Positions 36,244 to 45,570 of a stretch of 64,000 nucleotides of DNA are shown here, piece by piece (the stretch's first letter is position 1; every line of letters begins with the position of its first letter). The notes below the pieces were generated by a model. The model did no database searches. It was not told where the DNA came from and saw only the letters and a list, made by a program, of their open reading frames with translations. Source of the stretch: Nostoc sp. UHCC 0702 (GTDB lineage: Bacteria; Cyanobacteriota; Cyanobacteriia; Cyanobacteriales; Nostocaceae); the NCBI GenBank assembly GCA_017164015.1, contig CP071065.1, forward strand, positions 1,243,409-1,307,408, in the 5' to 3' direction. The position numbers and the translations under genes are program-made.

Positions 36244-37194
36244 ATGGCAAACAACGAAGAATCACGCGGTTTAAAGTCTCTATTTGATTGGTTTGCAAAT
36301 CGACGTAAATCAGGATCTACCAGCCTAGAACGTCAAGAACGTGAAATTGCTGATGGACTGTGGCATAAGTGTTCTAAATGTGGTGTATTAACCTATACAA
36401 AAGACCTGAGAGCAAATCAGATGGTTTGCGTTGAATGTGGTCATCACAATCGGGTGGATAGCGATGAACGTATCCGTCAATTGATAGATCCTAATACCTG
36501 GAGACCGATAGATGAGCATCTGCGATCTACAGATCCGCTACAATTTCGCGATCGCAAACCATATGGCGATCGCTTGCGGGAAACAGAAGAAAAAATTGGT
36601 TTAGCAGATGCAGTTAAAACTGGTTTAGGTCAAATTAACGGCTTACCCGTTGCCCTTGGGGTTATGGACTTCCGCTTCATGGGTGGTAGTATGGGTTCCG
36701 TCGTCGGAGAAAAACTGACTCGCTTGATTGAACAAGCCACTCAGCGGCGGTATCCTGTAATCATCGTCTGCACATCAGGTGGAGCAAGGATGCAAGAAGG
36801 AATGCTCTCTTTGATGCAGATGGCAAAAATATCCGCAGCCTTAGAACGCCATCGCCATGCCAGACTATTGTACATTCCTGTTTTGACCAATCCCACCACA
36901 GGCGGCGTTACCGCTAGCTTCGCCATGTTAGGCGATATCATCCTCGCAGAACCAAAAGCAACCATTGGCTTTGCAGGGCGGCGGGTAATTGAGCAAACCC
37001 TGCGGGAAAAACTGCCAGATGATTTTCAAACAGCCGAAGATTTACTCAAACATGGCTTTGTCGATGACATCGTACCCCGCACCCAGTTAAAGCAAACGTT
37101 AGCACAGCTAATAGCTTTGCACCAGCCAATACCAACCACGCACCCAATAGTATTGTGGGAGACAATGACCCTCAGTTCTACAGCAGCTGAGTAA
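36244..37194 (+). CDS. accD: Acetyl-CoA carboxylase carboxyltransferase subunit beta
   Basis: 316 residues from ATG 36244 ([17 protein letters not shown]); five more codons are open upstream. The N-terminal zinc ribbon is CSKCGV and CVECGHH. The carboxyltransferase core includes [43 protein letters not shown] and [16 protein letters not shown]. With AccA it transfers the carboxyl group from biotin to acetyl-CoA, the committed step of fatty acid synthesis. Length and motifs are normal. Confidence 0.96.
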   Translation: MANNEESRGLKSLFDWFANRRKSGSTSLERQEREIADGLWHKCSKCGVLTYTKDLRANQMVCVECGHHNRVDSDERIRQLIDPNTWRPIDEHLRSTDPLQFRDRKPYGDRLRETEEKIGLADAVKTGLGQINGLPVALGVMDFRFMGGSMGSVVGEKLTRLIEQATQRRYPVIIVCTSGGARMQEGMLSLMQMAKISAALERHRHARLLYIPVLTNPTTGGVTASFAMLGDIILAEPKATIGFAGRRVIEQTLREKLPDDFQTAEDLLKHGFVDDIVPRTQLKQTLAQLIALHQPIPTTHPIVLWETMTLSSTAAE

Positions 37195-37195
37195 G

Positions 37196-37290
37196 CATGG
37201 AGCATGGAGCATGGAGCATGGGGCATGGGGAATTGCTTATTCTCCCTCATCCCCCTCATCTCCCCCTGCTCCCCCGCTCCCCCACCCCCC
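37196..37290. repeat. GGAGCATGGAGCATG and CTCCCCCTGCTCCCC repeats
   Basis: Four units of CATGGAGCATGG/CATGGGGCATGG directly follow the accD stop. Then comes a CCCTCATCCCCCTCATC and CCTGCTCCCC tract that ends 4 bp from the stop of the convergent MFS gene. Confidence 0.85.
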
Positions 37291-37293
37291 TGC

Positions 37294-38733
37294 TCATCTT
37301 CCCGGTTCTTGCACAAAAATCAAGGGGACAAGTGCTACTAATCGCAACAAACTAGAGACGGCAAATAATCCTAGTAAACCTCCATATCCGATAAATTGGG
37401 CGATGAAGCTGCCTATGATTGTGCCTAAAGCACCACTACCTCCTGCAACAGCAGCTGCGATCGCAAAATATATAGACTGATTTTTAATTGGTGCAATTCC
37501 TATCTGTATATTGTTGTTACACAAGTCAATTGCCGCCCAAGTCACTCCAGCCAAAACATGTAACAGCGGCAACCATAGCCAGATATCAAGGCGATTACTG
37601 CCAATCCCTAGCCAAAACACTGGGGTAACTGCAACTAAAATCCCCACCAACAGCAGAATGGGACGATTGCCTATTTTGTCTGCTAACTTGCCCCATAACA
37701 TCATCATCAGCAAATTTGCCCCCGCCTGGATACTACTGTAAAGCGTCACCCAACTCACATCTAAATCCAGCTTGTCGAGCATGTAGAGGTTGAAAAAAGG
37801 TGAGCTAATATTAACAGCAAGTGCCCATAAGCTGAAATAAACCAAAAACTTCAAAAAATTAGAATTATTCGAGATAATACTGGCAAAATTGTTTTGTGGT
37901 GGGGTAACATTCAGTTTAGGAATTAATTCTCCAGCTGATTCTTCTTCAGATACAAAACTTTTCTTCTCAACAGAAGAAGCCACAACAGTGTTTTGCAATT
38001 GTGGATTCATATCCAATTGAAAATACTGGCATAATATACTCAAAATCCCCAGCAAAATACCTAACAGCAGCACTATTCCATAGCCTTGTAAAGTTCCACC
38101 AGGCCAATGCGATACAGCTAAGCCGGCTATTGGTAAGCAAAGCAAATTAGTTAGGCTAACGGCGCTATTGCGTAGACCAAAATATCTGCCTCGCAATTGC
38201 TTCGGTACTATCATAGCTATCCAACTGAGCCACGATGCGCTTCCTAGCCCTCCCAAAAGATGGGTGACTGAGATAATAGACAGTGTTAAGATTAGTAATT
38301 GGTGGGAATTAAAACCTCCCCAATTGCAGGTGGCAATACCTACAACTAAAATCAACCACAGTGTTCTAGCAATTCCATGAGTCCGCAGCGCATACTGAAA
38401 GCGGCTAGTAGTGCGTTCCGATAGGTAAGCACCCACAGGTTGAATGAGATTTACCAGCATGGGGATAGAGGACAGTAACCCAAACACCACTGGACTGGCA
38501 TCTAACTCTACCAAAAAATTACTGAGCAAAATGCCGCCTGTAGTTAAGCCGAAAACCGCTGCTAGAACACCATCAATAGTAGAAGCTGTTAAGCTGTTGC
38601 GAATAGCCTGCTTAGCAATTCGGGGGGTAGGTGTGGAAGTGGGAGAGAGTACTGTTGATGGTGCGGCAATTTCGGGAATTTCCAGACTCAGAGGCGCAGC
38701 AGTTTCAACCTGAACAGAATTCATAAACCTCAA
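37294..38733 (-). CDS. MFS transporter (paralogue of the gene at 28832-30271)
   Basis: 479 residues, the same length as its paralogue. The same N-terminal tail (LEIPEIAAPS, SPTSTPTPRIA) precedes about 12 membrane segments. Conserved blocks include ELDASPVVFGLLSSIPMLVNL, ERTTSRFQY, LRGRYFGLRNSA and WGKLADKIGNRPILL. The divergence is concentrated in the central cytoplasmic loop (about 230-275). It is probably the product of a gene duplication; the substrate is unknown. It is convergent with accD, with repeats between them. Confidence 0.85.
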   Translation of the reverse strand: MRFMNSVQVETAAPLSLEIPEIAAPSTVLSPTSTPTPRIAKQAIRNSLTASTIDGVLAAVFGLTTGGILLSNFLVELDASPVVFGLLSSIPMLVNLIQPVGAYLSERTTSRFQYALRTHGIARTLWLILVVGIATCNWGGFNSHQLLILTLSIISVTHLLGGLGSASWLSWIAMIVPKQLRGRYFGLRNSAVSLTNLLCLPIAGLAVSHWPGGTLQGYGIVLLLGILLGILSILCQYFQLDMNPQLQNTVVASSVEKKSFVSEEESAGELIPKLNVTPPQNNFASIISNNSNFLKFLVYFSLWALAVNISSPFFNLYMLDKLDLDVSWVTLYSSIQAGANLLMMMLWGKLADKIGNRPILLLVGILVAVTPVFWLGIGSNRLDIWLWLPLLHVLAGVTWAAIDLCNNNIQIGIAPIKNQSIYFAIAAAVAGGSGALGTIIGSFIAQFIGYGGLLGLFAVSSLLRLVALVPLIFVQEPGR

Positions 38734-39198
38734 ATGTAAGGGTGAAGTGTCCTGGCACGAGTCCAGTTTTTGAAATATTCATACCGAGTTGCATTCAAAG
38801 GTAGTGGGGGGATGAGGGAGATGAGGGAGATGAGGGAGATGAGGAGGATGTTACTTCCCCATATCTAGATGCTATTTTTGAACGCAACTTAGTATCAGTA
38901 TTCCTTTATAAGCGTTGACGAGAATTTTTCGTTATTTTCTCTTGTATTTCTCAACAAAACTACAAATGAGTTATACATTCGAGTAAAATTTAAACTTAAT
39001 TGTAAGGGACTTGCAGAAAATAAATCATTTCGGTTGGAGTTGTTGACTGATGACTGTTGACTGATGACTGATAACTGTGAACAGTGGAATATTTTTTTAC
39101 TTGGAAGTCCCTAAAGGCAATTGATGAATTGTTTCGATGGTGTAGATTACTTAATGATAATTCGCTATAAGTAAAAAAAAAGAAATTTGACATAATTT
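38734..39198. other. Intergenic region with a small MITE
   Basis: Contains the MITE-like element at 38781-38895 and a GTTGACTGATGACTG repeat at 39042-39082. The rest probably holds the promoters of the divergent MFS and ABC-lipoprotein genes. Confidence 0.6.
38781..38895. mobile_element. 115-bp MITE-like element with 19-bp terminal inverted repeats
   Basis: The left end ATACCGAGTTGCATTCAAA and the reverse complement of the right end ATACTAAGTTGCGTTCAAA match at 16 of 19 positions. The interior is a GATGAGGGA tandem repeat, so the short repeat has expanded inside the element, or the reverse. No coding capacity. Confidence 0.6.
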
Positions 39199-40440
39199 GT
39201 GAGTAGAAGAAGCTTATTTAAATTTTGGGGAGTAGTGATAGCGATCGCAATTGCTTTTATTGCTTGCCACAATTTACAACCCCCCACTCAAGTCACAGTT
39301 AAACTCAGTGGTTGGGGAGGTTCTCCCATTGAGCAAAAACTCTTAAAAACAGTAATCAAAGACTTTGAAGCACAATATCCAACTATTAAAGTCAAATATG
39401 AAGTGATTTCCGACCAATACATGGATGTGATTAAAACACGCTTAGTTGGAGAAGCAGCACCCGATGTTTTTTATTTAGATGCGTTAGAAGCTCCTTTTTT
39501 AATGAGCCAGCATGTTTTAGAGCCGCTAGATACCTACATTACACCTGAATTTGATTTAGCAGACTTTAAAGTAAATTTGTTGAATAGCTTCAAGTACCAG
39601 AATCATATTTATGGTTTTCCCAAAGATTATTCTACCTTAGCTTTGTTTTATAACAAAAAAGCTTTCGCTGCCGCTGGTTTAACTAATCCTCCCACTACTT
39701 GGGATGAATTACGCAATTATTCTCGACTATTGACAGGTAAACTTAACAGATATGGTTTGGGAATAACCCCAGAGTTGGCGCGTCAGGCTTACAAAATCAA
39801 AGCCTTTGGTGGGCAAATTGTTAACCAAAACAATGAGGCTGCTTTTGCTAGTGAGGCAAGTTTGCGGGGATTGCAATTAGTGATAGACCAGTATCAAAAA
39901 GACCACTCCTCTGCCCAAAAATCTGATGTTGGTACAAACTCAGGTAGCGAAATGTTTGGTCAGGGCAAAGTAGCAATGGTGATTGAAGGTAACTGGGCAA
40001 TTCCTTACTTAACTGAAACCTTTCCCCAACTGGAGTTTGCTACCGCAGAAGTGCCTACTATTAATGATAAAAAAGGTACTATGGTTTTTACTGTTGCTTA
40101 CGTAATGAATAAGCAGTCACAGCATAAAGCTGAAGCCTGGAAGTTGATTTCCTATCTCACTGGCAAACAAGGAATGCAAAAGTGGACAGGAACAGGGTTT
40201 GCATTGCCAACGCGTGAATCAGTGGCACAGAAGTTAGGTTATGACCAAGACCCCCTGAGAAAGCCATTAGTGGCGGGAGTTGATTATGCTACACCTTGGC
40301 AGGTTGGCGATTATCCAGCGCCAATTGCCAATAACTTCGATAATCAGTTTGTCAGCGCCTTATTAGGACAACAACCATTAAAACAGGCGATGTTGCGGGC
40401 GCAGAACGCAGCAAATCAGCAGATTAAAGCGATGGAGTGA
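39199..40440 (+). CDS. Sugar-type ABC transporter substrate-binding lipoprotein
   Basis: 413 residues starting at GTG 39199. A signal peptide with a lipobox ending FIAC (Cys near residue 23) predicts a lipid-anchored periplasmic protein. The rest follows family 1 solute-binding proteins: VKLSGWGGSPIEQKLLK, APDVFYLDALEAPFL, YGFPKDYSTLALFYNKKAF, GLTNPPTTWDEL and GKVAMVIEGNW. It probably binds a sugar or oligosaccharide for the two permeases at 42385-44126. Those are separated from it by an opposed MATE gene, and no ATPase gene is in the window. Confidence 0.9.
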   Translation: MSRRSLFKFWGVVIAIAIAFIACHNLQPPTQVTVKLSGWGGSPIEQKLLKTVIKDFEAQYPTIKVKYEVISDQYMDVIKTRLVGEAAPDVFYLDALEAPFLMSQHVLEPLDTYITPEFDLADFKVNLLNSFKYQNHIYGFPKDYSTLALFYNKKAFAAAGLTNPPTTWDELRNYSRLLTGKLNRYGLGITPELARQAYKIKAFGGQIVNQNNEAAFASEASLRGLQLVIDQYQKDHSSAQKSDVGTNSGSEMFGQGKVAMVIEGNWAIPYLTETFPQLEFATAEVPTINDKKGTMVFTVAYVMNKQSQHKAEAWKLISYLTGKQGMQKWTGTGFALPTRESVAQKLGYDQDPLRKPLVAGVDYATPWQVGDYPAPIANNFDNQFVSALLGQQPLKQAMLRAQNAANQQIKAME

Positions 40441-40503
40441 TTCAGAAATTAGCGATCGCTCCACAAAACCATGCATAATCAAAAGCGATCGCATCGAAGG
40501 CAA

Positions 40504-41862
40504 TCAAGAACTAGGAATTAATTCCTGATTATTGAGGTTTTGCTTGCCTAGAGTACGGGGTAGCTGTAAACCTAGCACTAAAATAAGAGTTGTCATATAA
40601 GATACAAGAGACATCCAAAGCAGGTGGTTATTGTGGAGATACCATGCTGTGACAGCCAGGGGTAAAAAACCTAATCCAAAAGCCAGGAGGACGGCATTAC
40701 GCAGTATTGCACCTTCCTTTAAACCGATGAAGTACCCTTCCAGCATGAAGGCAATAGCAGTGAACCCTAAAAGGGGCAGTAACCAAACTGTGTAAGCACT
40801 GATATTTTGGTTGACTTCTGTATGATTAGTTAACAGTCCAAATACTGTATCTGGGAAGATAACAGACGCTACGGCGAAAGCCAGGGACATGAGCAAACTT
40901 GTAAATATAGAGACAGCCAGCAATGGAATCATTTGCTCTTTTGTGCCTTTGCCTTGAAAGTTTCCAATCAGCGTTTGAGTTGTCATTCCTACGCCTTGAA
41001 CTGTGAACTGACTTAAAAGAGCAATCTGGAGAAGCAACCCGTTTTCTGCCAAGACGATTGTTCCCATTGACGCACTCAAATTTGTGAAGATAGCGTAGGT
41101 GGAAATCAGCGCTAGAAATCGCAGCAGAATATTACTCTTGAGTGCAACAGTCTCTTTGAGAGCAGCCCAATCAAAAACTTCTTGCAAAGCGGTTGGTAAT
41201 ACTTTCCAAGGAATTGTAAAGCAAACCCCAATCAAACCTATCGCTAACGCTAGATACTGACTGATGGCTGTTGCTAGTCCGGCTCCCATGCTTTCCCAGC
41301 CCCATTTGACAATCATCAAATAATCCAGCAGCACATTAGAACCATTACCAATGATAGACATCACCAGCACCACACTATTCATTTCTCGCCCTAGAAACCA
41401 ACCAATCAAAACAAAGTTGAGCAAGACAGCAGGCGCTCCCCAAATGCGGGCGTAGAAATAATCAACCCCAGAGGCTTCTATTTCTGGGGAACCGCTAAGG
41501 ATGGTAAATCCAATCTTTTGCAGAGCGTATTGCAGCACTATCATTAGTAAACCAATAGCTAACGCCATCAATCCACTTCTTAGTCCTGCTAACAAGACAG
41601 CTTTGGGGTCATCGCAACCAACAGCATGTGCAGTCAAGGCATTAGTGCTGGAGCGCAAAAACTTCAATACACGATAAAGGTAGTCGAAGAGAATGGTTGC
41701 TAGGATAACTCCAGCCAAGTGACGAATGTCTGCTAAATGTCCTAAAAAGGCAATGTCAACCAGACCTGCCAGAGGTACCATCATGTTAGAAAGCACACTG
41801 ACGCTTGCCAGTTTGTAAAAGCGAGGCAAGAAGTTGTACTGGACTGGAACCACAAATGTCAT
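40504..41862 (-). CDS. MATE family efflux transporter (DinF-like)
   Basis: 452 residues with about 12 membrane segments. The start LPRFYKLASVSVLSNMMVPLAGLVDIAFLGHL is typical of the DinF branch of MATE transporters. These export drugs or small molecules by Na+ or H+ antiport; the substrate here is unknown. It lies between the ABC lipoprotein and permease genes but on the other strand, so it is probably an insertion or rearrangement into an ancestral ABC operon. Confidence 0.88.
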   Translation of the reverse strand: MTFVVPVQYNFLPRFYKLASVSVLSNMMVPLAGLVDIAFLGHLADIRHLAGVILATILFDYLYRVLKFLRSSTNALTAHAVGCDDPKAVLLAGLRSGLMALAIGLLMIVLQYALQKIGFTILSGSPEIEASGVDYFYARIWGAPAVLLNFVLIGWFLGREMNSVVLVMSIIGNGSNVLLDYLMIVKWGWESMGAGLATAISQYLALAIGLIGVCFTIPWKVLPTALQEVFDWAALKETVALKSNILLRFLALISTYAIFTNLSASMGTIVLAENGLLLQIALLSQFTVQGVGMTTQTLIGNFQGKGTKEQMIPLLAVSIFTSLLMSLAFAVASVIFPDTVFGLLTNHTEVNQNISAYTVWLLPLLGFTAIAFMLEGYFIGLKEGAILRNAVLLAFGLGFLPLAVTAWYLHNNHLLWMSLVSYMTTLILVLGLQLPRTLGKQNLNNQELIPSS

Positions 41863-42038
41863 AAGACCTCATCATAAATTGGGAAACCTTTGCCTAAAGG
41901 CACAGGAAGAAAAATCAACAGAACTGTGCCTGTAAAAATCCTATGGTTTGAAAACGGTGAAATTAGCTTAACGCAGGATATTGACTTATGTCCAAGGATT
42001 TGCTAAGGACTGATAGGATTTACTCAAAAAAACCTCTC

Positions 42039-42166
42039 ATATCATGTCTGGTTAAAGACTTATCATTAACGCAGCAGGGGAGCAGGGGAGCAGGGGAGCA
42101 GGGGCGAGGGTTTTCAGCTTTCTGCACAGACGCACCGAATAATAACTGATCAGGCGGACATGATAT
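42039..42166. mobile_element. MITE-like element carrying a GAGCAGGGGAGCAG tract
   Basis: The left end ATATCATGTCTGGTTAAAG and the reverse complement of the right end ATATCATGTCCGCCTGATC share the outer ten bases exactly and some of the rest. The middle holds four GAGCAGGG units (42071-42106). It resembles a nonautonomous element that carries the short repeat. Confidence 0.5.
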
Positions 42167-42276
42167 CAAACCTTATAAGGATTTCATGCTTTTTTCACAG
42201 GGGTACGATCAATAATTATGCACAACCCATCGCTACAACAGGGTTATACAGTTTTATTTTGATGTTGATACGAATA

Positions 42277-42325
42277 GGCAGCAGGGGTGCAGGGGTGCAA
42301 GGGAGCAGGGGTGCAGGGGTGAAAA
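42277..42325. repeat. GCAGGGGTGCAGGGGTGCA repeat tract
   Basis: Units of GCAGGGGT and GCAAGGGA. Situated about 60 bp before the first permease gene. Confidence 0.8.
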
Positions 42326-42384
42326 AATTTGTATCCGTGATTGAGTGAAATGCTATTAGTGCGTTATCAGGTGGAGGTTCTGTT

Positions 42385-43293
42385 GTGTTTGAAATTAGAA
42401 GGCGGGGCAGATACCCGAAGTGGAATATCACAGAAAACCTGGCTGGGTACTTGTTTATGACTCCCACCATTTTAGTTGTGGGAACTTTTGTGGTACTGCC
42501 TATTCTCTACGCTGTTTTTCTTTCGCTCCACAAAGTCCGACTTCTGGGTGGTATTGAATACAAGTTCATTGGCTTTGGCAATTTCACGCGATTAATTGAG
42601 GATGAACGAGTTGGGATTGCCTTGAGAAACACAGTAGAATATGTCGCAATAGTTGTGCCCACTCAAACTATTTTAGCTTTAGTTCTGGCTGTAACGCTGA
42701 ATGCTGGTATTCGTGGCAAAAACTGGTGGCGCATCCTTTACTTTTTGCCTACAGTCACTTCTTCAGCAGTGCTGACGCTGATTTTCATGTGGATTTATAA
42801 CACCGATGGGCTGTTAAATGATGTTCTGGCTTTTGTAGGATTACCTAGGTATAACTGGTTAGGTGATCCAGCAGTTGCCCTTAAAGCCATCATGATTATG
42901 AATATTTGGTCAACTGCGCCATTTTTCATGGTGATTTACTTAGCGGCGTTGCAGGATATTCCCCAAAAACTTTATGAAGCGGCAGAACTCGATGGGGCAA
43001 ATTGGTGGCAGCAGTTTGTCTATATTACTATTCCTTTGCTCCAGCCTGTAACTTTTTTTGTGGTGGCAATGGGGGTGATAGGGACTTTTCAATTATTTGA
43101 CCAGTCTTATATCTTCTCTGGCGGTACTGGGGGCCCAAACAACGCTACCCTGACTTTAGTACTACTAATTTACCAAACTGTATTTCGCAATCTACAAATG
43201 GGATATGCCGCTGCGATCGCCTTTGTGTTGGCAGTGGTAATCATTGCTATCACTTTGATTCAGCGGCGACTTTTCGGAGGCGAAAGGATGTGA
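42385..43293 (+). CDS. Sugar ABC transporter permease (MalF/UgpA type)
   Basis: 302 residues starting at GTG 42385. Six membrane segments. The EAA loop that contacts the ATPase is YEAAELDGANWWQQFVYITIPLLQP (near residues 202-226). FDQSYIFSGGTGGPNNAT is typical of the CUT1 sugar group. It overlaps the second permease start (ATGTGA), so the two are translated together. With the lipoprotein at 39199 it would form an importer; the ATPase is presumably encoded elsewhere, as with shared MsmK/UgpC-type ATPases. Confidence 0.92.
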   Translation: MFEIRRRGRYPKWNITENLAGYLFMTPTILVVGTFVVLPILYAVFLSLHKVRLLGGIEYKFIGFGNFTRLIEDERVGIALRNTVEYVAIVVPTQTILALVLAVTLNAGIRGKNWWRILYFLPTVTSSAVLTLIFMWIYNTDGLLNDVLAFVGLPRYNWLGDPAVALKAIMIMNIWSTAPFFMVIYLAALQDIPQKLYEAAELDGANWWQQFVYITIPLLQPVTFFVVAMGVIGTFQLFDQSYIFSGGTGGPNNATLTLVLLIYQTVFRNLQMGYAAAIAFVLAVVIIAITLIQRRLFGGERM

Positions 43294-44126
43294 CTGGTAC
43301 TTATCGGTTTTCCTGGCTCAAATTACTGTTATACTTCTTGCTGAGTGTCTATGCGCTAATCACGCTGATTCCTTTCTTGTGGGCACTTTCGGCATCGTTT
43401 AAACCGCTATCGGAGATTGTCAGCGGCGAACCCAATTTCTTACCTAAAAATTTTACTCTCGAAAATTATCAGCAACTCTTCCAGCAAGAACCGCTGTTTT
43501 TACGCTGGCTATTCAATAGTGTAATTATTGCTGTCAGTGTGACTGTATTCAACTTGCTGTTCAACTCAATGGCAGGTTATGCCTTAGCTAGACTGCGCTT
43601 TGTGGGCAAACGCTTCTGGTTCTTCTTAATTTTGGCAGTATTAGCCGTTCCAGCACAAATTACCCTGATTCCGACATTTTTGATTTTGAAAGCGATCGGC
43701 TGGCTCAATTCCTATCAGGGTATGATTGTCCCTAGCATGGTTAATGCTACTTTTATCTTCATGATGCGGCAGTTTTTCGTCAATTTTCCTAGGGAACTAG
43801 AACAAGCAGCTCAGCTTGATGGCTTAGACACCTTTGGGATTTTCCGGCATATTGTTTTACCTCTAGCAAAACCAGCATTAGCAACACAAGCAGTTTTTGT
43901 ATTCATGGCAAGTTGGAATAATTTTTTACTACCTGTGGTTATCCTGTTTGAACCAGAAATGTTTACCCTGCCTTTAGGACTGAATACCTTCAAAGGTCAA
44001 TATATCAGCTATTGGAACTACATTATGGCCGCTTCTATGGTATTCACCTTACCAGCTTTAGGAATTTATGCCTTTTTCAACCGCTACTTCATTCAAAGCG
44101 TGACTTTTACAGGGGGGAAAGGATAA
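43290..44126 (+). CDS. Sugar ABC transporter permease (MalG/UgpE type)
   Basis: 278 residues starting at GTG 43290, overlapping the upstream permease by four bases. Six membrane segments and the EAA loop EQAAQLDGLDTFGIFRHIVLPLAKP. This is the second transmembrane subunit of the CUT1 importer. A CCCTCATCTCCC repeat tract follows its stop. Confidence 0.92.
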   Translation: MTGTYRFSWLKLLLYFLLSVYALITLIPFLWALSASFKPLSEIVSGEPNFLPKNFTLENYQQLFQQEPLFLRWLFNSVIIAVSVTVFNLLFNSMAGYALARLRFVGKRFWFFLILAVLAVPAQITLIPTFLILKAIGWLNSYQGMIVPSMVNATFIFMMRQFFVNFPRELEQAAQLDGLDTFGIFRHIVLPLAKPALATQAVFVFMASWNNFLLPVVILFEPEMFTLPLGLNTFKGQYISYWNYIMAASMVFTLPALGIYAFFNRYFIQSVTFTGGKG

Positions 44127-44153
44127 TAGTTTGTTGACTAATGACTGTTGCTA

Positions 44154-44238
44154 TTCCCCCATCTCCCTCATCTCCCCCATCCCCCCACCTCCCCATCTCC
44201 CCCATCCCCCCACCTCCCCTGCGCCTTTCCCCCTCCCC
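44154..44238. repeat. CCCCCATCTCCCTCATCTCC repeat tract
   Basis: Pyrimidine-rich units CCCCATC, CTCCCTCATC and CCCCACCT, between the permease gene and the next small gene. Confidence 0.8.
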
Positions 44239-44333
44239 CGATCCCTAAACCGTATTTTGGGCGACAAATTGCACTCCTAACGTGATATTGGTATTACAGC
44301 GACTCAATCTCTATCTGTCAGTTAACAAACATT

Positions 44334-44549
44334 ATGAGTTTTGCAGACCTATCGATCGCAGAGATAGCAACAGACTACAGCATTCCTGTAGAAAAAGTGT
44401 TTTCTCTGTGCAACCAACTGGGAATTGCCTACAAACACCAAAAGACCCTTTTGGCGTTAGAAGATGCAAAGGCAATTATTTCGCAATTATTGTCTGAAAT
44501 ACACCGAAAAGGTACTAATGGCTCGGTGAGTGATACTGATGTCACCTAA
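44334..44549 (+). CDS. Small hypothetical protein upstream of psbV
   Basis: 71 residues (MSFADLSIAEIATDYSIPVEKV). The order IAEIATDYSIPVEKVFSLCNQLGI has the look of a helix-turn-helix of the kind seen at the N-terminus of IF-2 or in MerR-like domains. Its stop is 102 bp before psbV. It may be co-transcribed or may regulate its neighbour; nothing more can be said. Confidence 0.65.
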   Translation: MSFADLSIAEIATDYSIPVEKVFSLCNQLGIAYKHQKTLLALEDAKAIISQLLSEIHRKGTNGSVSDTDVT

Positions 44550-44650
44550 AGGACTGTTTCAGACTTTGGCTCATCGCTAAGGACTGGTGATGGGGAGATT
44601 GAGCATCGTTTTATTAGCTGTGTTGAGCGTCAAAATCTTGAAGGGGAAAC

Positions 44651-45142
44651 ATGTTTAAAAGACTAATTGGCGTTGTTGTGGTGACTATTTTACTGACGTT
44701 TCAGATGATTGTCGGTAGCGCTACAGCGGTGGAACTGAACGAAGCTACCCGAACAGTGCCATTAAACGAAGATGGTGATACCATCGTACTCAGCCTGAAA
44801 CAAGTCAAAGAGGGCAAAGCTTTATTTCAATACGCTTGTGCCCAATGTCATGTTGGCGGCGTTACTAAGACCAACCAAAACGTGGGACTTGAACCAGAAG
44901 CCCTAGCACTGGCAACACCAAACCGTAACAATATTGAAGGATTGGTGGACTACATGAAAAATCCCACTACCTATGATGGAGAAGACGATATTTCAGAATT
45001 ACATCCCAGCACCAAGAGTGCAGATATTTTCACAGAAATGCGAAATCTCACAGACGATGACTTGGTAGCGATCGCTGGTCATATTCTCCTGCAACCAAAA
45101 ATTGTTGGTAATCAGTGGGGTGGTGGTAAGATTTACTACTAA
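44651..45142 (+). CDS. psbV: Photosystem II cytochrome c-550
   Basis: 163 residues. The signal peptide (about 1-26, ending SATA) targets the thylakoid lumen. The mature protein begins [13 protein letters not shown], with haem-binding CAQCH at residues 63-67, and ends [11 protein letters not shown], all as in PsbV. It is an extrinsic subunit that stabilises the Mn cluster of photosystem II. Good ribosome site (GGGGAA) before ATG 44651. Large tandem repeats follow its stop. Confidence 0.97.
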   Translation: MFKRLIGVVVVTILLTFQMIVGSATAVELNEATRTVPLNEDGDTIVLSLKQVKEGKALFQYACAQCHVGGVTKTNQNVGLEPEALALATPNRNNIEGLVDYMKNPTTYDGEDDISELHPSTKSADIFTEMRNLTDDDLVAIAGHILLQPKIVGNQWGGGKIYY

Positions 45143-45168
45143 GTACTAAAATTGGTGCTGAGTCATTG

Positions 45169-45336
45169 GGAATTGGGAATTGGGAACTTGTACTGAGCGA
45201 AGCCGAAGTATTGGGAATTGGGAATTGGGAATTGGGAATTGGGAATTGGGAATTGGGAATGGGGAATTGGTAATTGGTAATTGGGAATTGGGAATGGGGA
45301 ATTGGTAATTGGTAATTGGGAATTGGTAATTGGGAA
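45169..45336. repeat. GGGAATT/GGTAATT heptamer tandem repeats
   Basis: About twenty GGGAATT or GGTAATT units with few interruptions, including the embedded phrase GAACTTGTACTGAGCGAAGC. The complement (AATTCCC) occurs at 27268 and 49408. Confidence 0.9.
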
Positions 45337-45346
45337 AACTCTTAAC

Positions 45347-45570
45347 CCAGTCCCCAGTCCCCAGTCCCCAGTCCCCAGTCCCCAGTCCCCAGTCCCCAGT
45401 CCCCAGTCCCCAGTCCCCAGTCCCCAGTCCCCAGTCCCCAGTCCCCAGTCCCCAGTCCCCAGCCCCCAGTCCCCAGTCCCCAGTCCCCAGCCCCCAGTTC
45501 CCAGTCCCCAGTCCCCAGTCCCCAGTCCCCAGTCCCCAGTCCCCAGTCCCCAGTCCCCAGTCCCCAGTTT
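45347..45570. repeat. AGTCCCC heptamer array, about 31 copies (STRR)
   Basis: A nearly perfect 7-bp tandem array with a few point changes (AGCCCCC, AGTTCCC). It matches the CCCCAGT class of short tandemly repeated repetitive sequences described in heterocystous cyanobacteria. Open frames across it are artefacts (repeating PSPQSPV). It is not a CRISPR: there are no spacers. Confidence 0.95.

Larger units (their letters stand above)
41863..42384. other. Intergenic region with a MITE-like element and repeats
   Basis: Contains a TIR-bounded element (42039-42166) and a second GCAGGGGTGCAGGGG tract (42277-42325). The short frames here have no support as genes. Confidence 0.6.

Noticed and set aside
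45347..45570. Possible CRISPR array
   Set aside because: It is a continuous heptamer repeat with no spacers and no cas genes nearby.
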